From the NCBI GenBank assembly GCA_018105865.1, contig CM030842.1, positions 17,779,415 through 17,843,414 on the forward strand: 64,000 bases of DNA, read 5' to 3'. The position numbers and the translations under genes are program-made. Below are positions 12,362 to 23,300 of this stretch, piece by piece (the first letter of the stretch is position 1; each line of letters starts with the position of its first letter). Below the pieces are notes generated by a model. It was not told where the DNA came from and searched no databases. It saw only the letters and a list, made by a program, of their open reading frames with translations. This DNA comes from Metaphire vulgaris (Eukaryota > Annelida > Clitellata > Crassiclitellata > Megascolecidae).

Positions 12362-12436
<75 letters not shown>

Positions 12437-12437
12437 T
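12362..12437. repeat. (GAT)n-(AAT)n compound microsatellite
   Basis: About ten GAT units followed by about fourteen AAT units. Confidence 0.95.
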
Positions 12438-12831
12438 AAAACTTTACATCAATAACTGCTATTATAGAAATATATTACATGACTATAACAGTAATCACAA
12501 TAACAACAACAACAACAATCATAATGATGAGAACGTTGACGACATCAGCACAATCAGACGATATCATAGTCTATGATAGTCATGAGAACAGGTCACAATG
12601 TAACAAATGTCAAATACAAATAAGTCTGACAAAAGTTTATACCGTAATTATTGTACTCTTTTCCACTGCAATCTTTTGACCAGCCATCAAACATTATAGC
12701 ACCAATAGCCAGGAGTACATACCAACAATAAAGTCAGATGACACACTCATTTAGAAATTAGCAAATGCAGCATTCTCTTCGGTTGTTGCCTATGATGATA
12801 CAGTACTTCCATGTGGTGACAGACCGGTCCT

Positions 12832-13014
12832 CTAAGCAGTCGATTCTTTCAAATTGTCAAAATAGTGTACAAGTTCTTCATAGGTCACACTAAGTACTTC
12901 ATAGTCCCACTCGAAATCAGAGCCACTGGCAGCTCCTTCCTCTATATGTCGAAGTCGTTCTTCATGTGCAGTGGTGCTCAATTTTGCTTGTTCCTTAAGA
13001 GAATCTTTTGACAT
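12832..13014 (-). CDS. TMEM132: TMEM132 terminal exon
   Basis: The acceptor TTTATTGTGCAG precedes ATGTCAAAAGATTC. The exon is in phase 0 with the penultimate exon (donor GAG|GTAGAT). It encodes an acidic tail with DFEWDYEVLSVTYEELV, then YFDNLKESTA and a TAG stop. The spacing of D..W....L....EL..Y...L.E matches the TMEM132 C-terminus. Confidence 0.8.
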   Translation of the reverse strand: MSKDSLKEQAKLSTTAHEERLRHIEEGAASGSDFEWDYEVLSVTYEELVHYFDNLKESTA

Positions 13015-16000
13015 CTGCACAATAAAAACAGTCAAGATGAATCATCTGAAGCTAATGCACTTTTTCTTTATTGTATTAATGATCAACATTTCTTTTAAAG
13101 CTTAAACCAGTGGTTCCCAAACATTTTCAATCTGCGGCTCCTTTGCCAGGTTCAGATATTCTCAAGGCACCCCATGTGAAGTTTGAGCAAGGGCACTTTG
13201 TGAAATAGTGACAGCAAATATTTGCAGGAAACATCATGCAAAAATAAATTAAATACACTTAGATCAGAGATAACTTCATTATCATGACATGATGCAGAAA
13301 ACATTTGGGCTACAAATGCTTAAATATAGATTATGGACAGCAGCAAAATTGAAATAAAATAATAATGATTGCTTTTAATAATTCACGGCTCCCCAGGGAC
13401 CCGGGGGCTCACACTTTGAGAACCACTGGCTTAAACACTTGTTTAGCAGTTCAATCTATTGTATCAGCTTTTTCTCCTTCTTGCAATACCAAGAAAACCA
13501 TTAATTCAAGATACTAGTTCAATCGATAATTAATGAAAATGACTTCTTCCATGCTATGAATTATGTGAATAGCAACTCAAAACAATGCAATAAAACATCT
13601 GCCAGTACAATAAGTGGCCCAAAAAAACGTTTGTAAATTTTTTTAGAAGATCATTCGTTGCAGATTTCAATATATAGATAAGAAATTAATTTGATAGATA
13701 AGAAATTAATTAATTAATTTGACTTTTCAGCAGAATTGCAAATAAATAGGATAGAACACTTGATCATCATTTAACTTATCATTTGCAATCAACAATAAAA
13801 ACAAAAGTACAAGAAAAGCATTTAGAAATCTTGTTATTGAACATCTACCTCAATATTCTCCATGTATTGTCTAATTTGCTGAGGTGTAGGACGAGACACT
13901 GCTTCACGATAATTGGTCAGTCTCAGGTCATCACCGTGCCTGTTCATACGCTCATTGGAGGCAACGGGATTGCACTCAGAAACAAGGTTAGGGTGTAATC
14001 TGAATACTACACTCTGACCCTTTGTATGTTGACACAAAACTGTCCCTGTTGCTAGTACAGGCATTACGCTCACTCAACGATGCATTTGACGAGGCAACAC
14101 CAGACGGACTCTGGTTACCATTAAAATCAGAGTCAGGCATCAAAGCCTGTGAGCACGAAGTATTGATATCATTGCGCTCTAGCATGTCTCGACTGATCCA
14201 GACCCAGTCAGGAGCACAATTGACTGTGTCCTTATAGTCACTGTTAGGTGACTTCTTACGTTTATAACGAACCACAAAGACAGTACAGTTAATTCCAAAT
14301 ATTATGACAGCTAGACAAAAATGCCCAAGAGTACATACATGCCAATCTCAAGTGAAGTCAAGTTTTGCCCATAGCTAAGGTATTTCTGCTGGACATCTTT
14401 TGTATAGCTGCCTTCTGCACATCATCCTCTCTGTCTATCACAGAGTCATCTACTTTGTTTTGTTTGTGACTGATCTCCATGTTAAGATTTACATCATAAT
14501 TAAAATGCGCAGTTTGCTTCACAAAATTTGAAATGTGAGTTAATGCAAAGATGCTTTGTCACCAAAAGTCTTTACTGCCACCAAATTTATACTGTTCTGC
14601 ATCATTCTGATGTCTTTCCAATTCAGACAAAGGCTTTAAGAAGTCAATTTCACCATTCAAATAACCAACAGCAAGTGTTAAGTGATGCTTTCCTTTGACA
14701 TATCTCCCGAGTTCTATGCTAATTTTCAAAAGTTTCCCTTTGCTCTGTCCTTTGGCAATGATCCGTGGGCTGTCGTGTTGTGAGAATGGTACACCAAAAT
14801 CAACAGCATGACTATCAACAGCCTCAAGGGTAAGAGTATAATCTTGTGAAGAAAAGTAATGAAGTGGCAATACAGCACCATCATCAAACTTTAAAGAAAT
14901 ATCCAAAAGTCCATCCTGACATCAAAACATGAAAAACATATTATGGATTTATAAATCAGGTTTCATAACTCCTTTAGCTTATAATTTTATTTATGCTTTC
15001 TTTAATTCAAAATTTTACATTAAATGACTCAAACACACACTTTGTCCTTTCTTTTCAGCTGATCATGTGTAATACCCGAGCTAAAAGTGTTCCTGGTAGA
15101 TCTAAATTGGTATCAACCGTTAGCTTAGAGACCGGTCAACAGGTCAACTTCCAGTTTTTCGATTGAAACTTTGTCGGAGCTGACAAATATTTCCTTTGTT
15201 CTACCACTTTTCCAGAATTTGACAGAATCTAAACAAACAATAACAACTGTTTCTTTTAGCACTTATCAAAGATAAAAGCTGACAAAAATAATTAGACACA
15301 CAGTAGAAATCAAATAAAATCTTGAAAATTATGCAAGACATAATGCTGACAGTCACAGAATAACACTGCAACAAAACCAGATTGAAATACTGGTACATTC
15401 CATGCAGCACCTCTTGGGCCATTTTTGGCCATAATTTCCATCTGTTCACAGATATTCATGAAAGAGGCAGCATAGAACATCTCTATAGAAGGGCACTTAA
15501 TTAATTCATTTGTAAATTCATTCATTAATACTCTTAATTGGTCATAATTACAAAATTACAAGTGACTTTTGAGAAATAACTGGATTCATTATTTTGTAAA
15601 TCCATAACATTAAGTTTGACAATAATCAGATTGATGTAAGAATAATCACAACATTGATAAGACAATGAAGTAAAAATACAGAATTTATAACAGTAAAAAT
15701 ATTAGAGCTGACAGCTACCTGTATTTCTGACCGCCCAGGTTTTAATCCTTCCACAATATTTCCTTTTAGACTGATGATCGTTGCATCAGTGATGTGCGTC
15801 TGACTCAAAAGAATATCAGTCAGTCGAAATTTTGCATTGTGCTTGATAAAATATTGCTTGTTGGGTAGGTTGGTTGAAAATAAAATATGTATAGATTTCT
15901 AACATTGCCAGCTGATAACGAACTTCACAAGAAAATAATCCAGAGATGTCTTTGCGCCCTGTTAACCTTTCAATATGACTGGGCATTGGATTCGTGATGG

Positions 16001-17273
16001 TCCCATAATCAGCGTCACGAGATATACTGCTAGAATACACAGCATAAAAACGTGTGAAAGAAGACAACAATGCTTCTTAAAAGCCTTCACATATTATTAT
16101 TATTATTATAATTACCAGACAATTTATTCAGTGCAATAGTCAAGACTAAGGTCCAAGACAAGAGCGCTTAACAAGTGGAGTTAACATGTAACAAAGACAT
16201 TAGCATATCTACCATTTGCCTTTTCATATTGATAACTTCTTATTTGCGGTTTCATGCTCTGCTTACAGACGTCTGTTTGTCAGCTGGTTAATCTGTCAGT
16301 TTTACACATAGGTTCACATACCAGCTTAATGACTTTAATATAAAATAAGAAATATGACTATGTATGCAGCTTGCACTGTGTATAATTTCTCTCTGAAAAA
16401 AATATCCAAATTCCAATTATAAAATGCAAAAGAAGGAAGCAGACACAAATTAATCCAAACAGGATATAAATATACTAGATATTCATGTAGATATGAATAA
16501 ATACAATTTTCACAATACAACTTATACTTGTAAAATCCACAATTAATATATAGTAAATAATAATTATAACTGTATTTTAAGTAAATCTCCAAATTATTAT
16601 AATGATATAATTAATATTACATTTACATGGTCTATTCATCTGCTATGCTGAAAAGTTGAGATTAACCCAGAGGTGGGCAAAATTTGTCTTTAAGGACCGC
16701 ATGAAACCTAATACTACATTAATTTCAAACTATCTCACTTTCTGCCGCTCAAGTGCATATTTGAAATGATCTCATGAGCCACATGGAATCTGTGGCCCGT
16801 AGTTTGCCCACCCCGGTCATTAACCTATCGAGAAATATTAATTTTAAGTTTTAAAACTGGAATTTCAAATTCTGACCAGAAACTAAATAGCACAAGTCTG
16901 TGTTTGTAAGTAGGCAAATCAACTAAATGACCACAACCTTAAAGAATCAGCAAATTAACATTCTAATTTCTAAAGAAAAGTTTTCAACGTTCTATACCTA
17001 TAGCATAGCCACAAGAGCCTGGGCCCCCTTTAAGGGCTGAGACCAATTGTGTCATTCATGCAAAGTTGATGAGAAAATGTTTTAGAGGTGAGATCATTGT
17101 AGATAGAATTTATATGCTAGGCTGTAATAGTGCCTTAGGCCAAAGTAAAGTAAAGTAAAGTAGTGCTGCCCGAAAGCTTTTAAAGAGACTACTGGTAATA
17201 ACGAAAAATATACCGGTAAATGGAGAAGTTTCATATCTAGCTATTGCCACTAATGAGCTGGCAGAAAGCAACT

Positions 17274-17328
<55 letters not shown>

Positions 17329-20300
17329 GTCTTTAAAAGTTGCATCAGAGCTTATGGTTTAACTCCAGTATTATTCAAAAGTTTCTGTACCTGTGGCTCT
17401 GCCTAAGGACCCACTGGGAGAGCCCATGACACTCCGGTGAACCTCTAAGTCTGGCTAAATAAGAAGTGCAGGTGTGTGTCTATCTTGATAGTGTCCCCTA
17501 TTCTGAAATCCTGGCTGCACCAATGACTATTATCATTATTTGCTTTATCTTTTATTTCAACATTCCATTCATTCCACTCTTATTCTTAAATTTGCAGAAA
17601 AGCCATGTTTTGGTTCTTTTGAATTAAAATAGTTACCATCAAAGAACATATAGTCCTATGATTAAACTACCAGTACTGGTAATCAGTTCTTAAATTCCTC
17701 CTAATAGAGTCTGTAAGAAGTTCACATCTATATTTACATGTTTTGAAATTTAAATAATTTGCCTAATGATAAAAAATTCTGGTTCATGCCTCAATCTTTG
17801 AGATTCCAATGGGATCTTCCATCCTTTGATCAAGTCAAGCTCTGAGTCAGACAATTCTATTTCCAGAGGAAATCCAGGCACCCAAACCTTGAAAATAATA
17901 AATCTTGTATGTCGACCAAATTTTGCAGTGATGCTTATGCTTGAAGAGCCTCTGGCTTCAGTTCCATCCAAGAAAACCCAGTTGCAAGATTCAAGAACCT
18001 TCAATAACAAACAGTCTGTCCAGGGCGTCATTTGGAGGAAGAGGGCCGTGCCCTCAAGGAAATGAAGAAATAATGTATAATGTATTAAATAAATAAATAA
18101 ATGTGAAATGTGCAAAAATCACAAAAAATTCTAAAAATATCAACAAATTACAAATTTGCCAAAATTGCCCAAAATTTGGACCAAAAAATTATCCCGCCTC
18201 CAAGGAAAGTGTGAAATGACGCTACTGAGTCTGTCACATCACGAATAATAAACACTGTGAAGAAATATCTGAGGTAACCAAGAATAAATCTAAACGATTT
18301 ACACTTTGTATCAATAAGCACGTGTTAACATTTGGACACAATGAAAATGGCTGGTCTGACCTTCAGAATGGAAGGATCACTCGAGTGACACGTTGACTGA
18401 GATGTGACATCAGTGATGTGTCCTGAATGAGTTACAGAGTAAATGCGAATATTGTAAGTTTGCATTTTCCCTGTCAGAATTTGCAAGGTTAACAAGTTCT
18501 CTTGTCTGTGGAAGATAACATGTCAATAAGTATAAGTTAGGTTAGGGTTAACCCTAACCCTAACATGTCAATAAGCATCAGTTGCTAAAAGTGGGACACA
18601 GTTTTAATGCTGCATGCATATATTAAAATTTTTAAAGAATTTACTGAAGAATCAAAATAGATACTCAAACATTACTAGCAAATTAATGTCTCTTGTTGAT
18701 GGTTGTGGTAACGATTTTGCAAGAAAGATAAGATTACTTGGAAGATTTTATTATAAAACACAAAGCCTAAACCTTCATCTTCAAGCTCATTCAGACCAGA
18801 AGAGGCCAACGCCCCTCGCTACAACTGCCGCCTGGCGATTCAATCAAATATTAATAATTTGTTGCAACAAAACAGTTCCAAGAAAGCATCTCATAACACT
18901 CTTGATGATTCACATTAGATTTTGTACACTCCTACTACTGCCAAAAAGTCATAAATTTAGATCTCACACAAGACACTCCTAATCTTCACATATGCTAGAA
19001 AAGAACTCTGCTCGGACAGACAAAATTTACAAACTGTGCATTAGAATGCGATCAGTAACACAAAATGCTGTCCAATGCATAAACCCTAGAATTAAAAATA
19101 TCCCCTACCAAAACATTTTACAACAAAATGTTAAAGATATTTGAAGAATTTGAGATCTTGTTCCTAAATCTAATATAATACTATTTGCCAATACTTGTGC
19201 TACCAGCTTACTAGATTACTGTTAATATTTATCACAATGGTCTAGTCAAATCCAGAGTGCTAAAACTTCAGAGTATCCAGAACTCTGTTGCTAAAGCCAT
19301 CAGTAAAAGTCCTTAGCATGACCACATAAAAGCTACCGTTAAAATCTTATTCCAGTTACCTGTTGAACAGATTCACTTTAAGACCAGCCTACTGCCGGGT
19401 AATTTATAAAACACAGGAGACTTTTAAATATTTGAGATCCATGATAAATCACTTAAAAATTCTTAATCAACAACATCTCTGCTGAATCCTTAATTTGACA
19501 AACACAGAACTAACACTGCTGGGTCGTCTTCTGTAAGTTCTGTAGTCTTCTCAATGTTTTGAAAACGACAGCCAAGGTGTTTAATACACAAACATTTACT
19601 GGTACTCACGGTTAGCACAGATATATACACAAAGATAAAAGTCCATGGTTCTCAGCGACTCCTCAAGACATACACTCCGTCTGCTCTTCCTCAAAAGAAC
19701 TTTTGCAGACGTCTGCAGATGGTTTTGAAGTGCAAGTGATTGATAACTTCATGTACTAGAATTGGTGCTATAAAAGTTCATAATAATTATCAGAATAGTC
19801 TAGAAAACTGCAACAAAACTGGAATATATTAACCTTGACAATGGGAACAATGGTGTATATGTTATCTCTTTGAATCTCAACTCTTGCCACTAATCGATTT
19901 TCAATGGGCTGGTTGAAATTTTTCTGATTTGTAGTCTTTTCGTATTCAAGCATTATATTTATACGACCTCTGTCATCTCCATAGGCATCCTCATCAACTT
20001 CAAATATCCACTCAAAGATGTCTGTTACAGTTCTAAATAAAATAGATGAATGAGCATATTTACAACACCTAATACCGGTAATTGACAAAATGGCATTATG
20101 TTGGTAGTAGAATTGCAAATGCTTTATCAAAATAACTTCAAAGATACCGGTATTTAGAAACAACAGCTAGATGTTCAATAGTTAAAACTGCCAGGCATGG
20201 TTGCCAGAGATATCAGATGGCACAGTTATCACACAAAGATAAAGTCCGTGGTTCAGAGACTCCTCAAGACATTCAAACAATAACAACACTGATATTGGCT

Positions 20301-23300
20301 TAAAGAACCTCAGGTGTGTGTGTGTGTGTGCGTGCGCGCGCCTGTGTGTGTGAACATGAATTTTTCAATCACAAACTATTGAAATAGATATAATGGGATT
20401 TAAAGAAAACACAGTTTTATGCTTTAAAAACAAACTCAATTCAAATTCAATTTATCACTCAGTTACAAAGCACCAGGGTATCAATTTAAAGTGCTTTCAG
20501 ATTAGTATTTTGTGATGAAACCAGTTGTTTTTGCTTTGCGTACTTATGTATGGCAGATTTGTCCTGTATTATATCTTGGCAAACAGCTAACCCTACCAAA
20601 TATACTGCTGTTCTTGGCAAACCCCTTTAACACAGCTGTCAGCTTCTCTTGAATCAAGAACTTCTATCAGGGTTGTCCATGGGAACGTTATTTCCTATTG
20701 GAATCCCATGGCAAAGGTCCCATGGATGGGACAGTATGTGACAGCACACATTTGTATTTCCCATAGGACAGTAGCCATGTCATAGCAACAACTTGATCCA
20801 TGTCACAGCTACTCTTGATTTTTTTATATTTCACCTTTTTAAAGCTTTTACCCTTCTTCACTGAATTTTTATAGGGTGTTTTTTTGTTCAATGGCCAATG
20901 TTTTGTTATGTTATGCTGTGCTATAAATTTATACAGCGCAACACTGAAAGCAATAACATACCAGGTACAGTACATGCAAATAAGGGGTCGGAAGGTAGAA
21001 GAGTGGTAACAACAGTGGCCTGTAGAGCTGATGGAAGTGAGTTCGATACCTGCAGGAGCCTGGGGTTGACTCAGCCTTCAGTGATAAAAACGAGCAGCAT
21101 TAGCAACATTATGAAGGTAACCATACTATGGTTACCATAGTTTCAGCAGTAAAGGCTGGCTACTGTGACAAATATACGGCTTGGCCATCTTTGGGCTGAT
21201 GGCAAAGAAAACCGGGATCAGCACTGAACCCTATGGGCAATGAGCCTACGGATGCACCTTTACCTTTTACTTTACATGCAAACAAACAATGATCTGTAAA
21301 AAGCATTTTTATAGAGCTTCACAAAGTTCACATCAAAGTAGCTAATGCTGAACAAAAGAGCAGTAAAACTAACTACATAACTCACAGAGCTCTTTCACCA
21401 ACTCACAGCACACACTTCAGCTGTTGGGTTTATTTAATTTTCTTCACCTATAATTAAACACTAATAGTATACTGCATTTTCCAACTTTTGTATGATCTGC
21501 TTCCTTTTCTTCTTCTTTAGGTGCTGTGCATTTCTATGTTAGCAACCATGGACTTCAACTTTATTCGATCTTGACATCCTCTTATTAATTCCATGTTATT
21601 CTTTATTTCCTCAATCCTTCCTCGTAGGCAGTCTACATACTGGTACATGTTTCTCTGCCGTCCTCTAGCTCTTTTTCCCTCCACTTTTCCGGTTACTGCC
21701 AAATGTCAAATGCCAATTTCACATTATGTGTCCAAAGAAGGAAAGCTGCCTTTTGCTGGTTACCATCAGACTTCTTTCTATTCCAATTTCATACAGGATC
21801 TCTTTGGTTTCTTTACCGTCCATGCAATCCTCAGCATGATCCTTTGAAGAAACCACATTTCTGTGGCTTCCAGTTTCTTCCCATGGCCTTGGATACAGTC
21901 CGTCTTTGCTCCATACAAGAGGACTGAACACGCAGCTTTTGATCACTCTTAATTGTGTCTCATAAGAGATGTACCCATTTGTAAGCATCACTTTGAGTTC
22001 ATAGAATGCTGCCATGGCCATTCCTATTCTTGATGTTATGTCTTTCTTACATTTCCGTTGCTGATTACCAGTATCATACTGTCAAAGTATTTGAACTGTG
22101 CCACTTGTTTGATCTCATTTCCACTTAGTTTCTTACAGATTAAAAATGGACAAACATCAACAGTCTACCTGCTGTGCATATATTTTGTAACAGCTGAAGC
22201 ATTGACCACAGCTCCGTGGAGTTTGTGGCTGAGATCAAGTGCAACCTTCCACAATGATGTATTTCTGGCCTCAGCACCAATAACCCTGACACCATGACGT
22301 GCTTTCACTCTGAAATCAGTCATACAGCTATTACATTTCCATCAGTTAGTTCCACAATAACACAACAATATGAGCTACATACAAAATCAGATATTTTAAA
22401 ATTAAATTCTTATTAGCTATATAAAAGCAAATCTAAATGATCAACCCTAACCTAAATGATCAATTTATATGGCACTTTGGAAATAATAATCTAGCTTTAA
22501 ACCTTAAGTACTAAACAGACATTAATAGTAATGTCCATTATATACTGACTCTCATATGAATACCTGTAATCCTAGAATTGAACCCAGGTTTATTGTTCAT
22601 TTAAATCGGAGCTGACACTTATGACATATTGTGAGTTGTGACATATAGGCAAGATAATTAATTGATTCCGATGAGTTGCAAATCAATTTAAAAGACTTTT
22701 GTGTTGGTACACAGAATGATCTGGAAGCAAAGTCTGTTATGAAGACTTTTGATACAATTTACTCTGTATAATAAACAAATATTGTAGAAACTTTTGACCT
22801 TATTTATATGATCGTTAAAAGACATGTTCTTATCAGACATTACCCCTAGATTGCAGACAGACTGACTTAGATTAACTGAAATGTTGTCAAAGTTAAAGAA
22901 ATTAATGTCTTCAAATTTACTTAAATTAAATGATCTACCAAGAAGTAAAAAGTCAGTTTTTGAAGGGTCCAGTGCAAGCTTATTATATTATTAAACATCC
23001 AAGACTGAACGCTTTGCAGACAAATGGATAGATTTTCTAGTGACACTGAAGAGGTTTTATCATCAAAGGCAATGAACAATTGTCAGCATAGAAATTCTAG
23101 TCATCAGAGAACTGTGAAAAAAGTGATCCAAGCGGCATTGTATATAAGGTGAAAAGGAGAGGGCCTAAAAACAGATCCTGGGGAACACCAAAATCTATCT
23201 TAACCCCTTAACTGGGTATTTAACTGTAACTCAATGTAAAATGGACGGATAATCTGGGGTCCCCAGTTAAGGGGTTAACTGAAATTGACTGAACACAGTT

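Noticed and set aside
18021..18235. MITE insertion inside a TMEM132 coding exon
   Set aside because: I first read VFIIRDVTD upstream as coding, but the preceding exon (18361-18505) ends ...SSDPSILK and joins directly to VLESCNW at 17998, so the element is intronic.
20688..20975. Minus open frame of 95 residues
   Set aside because: No homology, and it lies in a TMEM132 intron without fitting splice sites.
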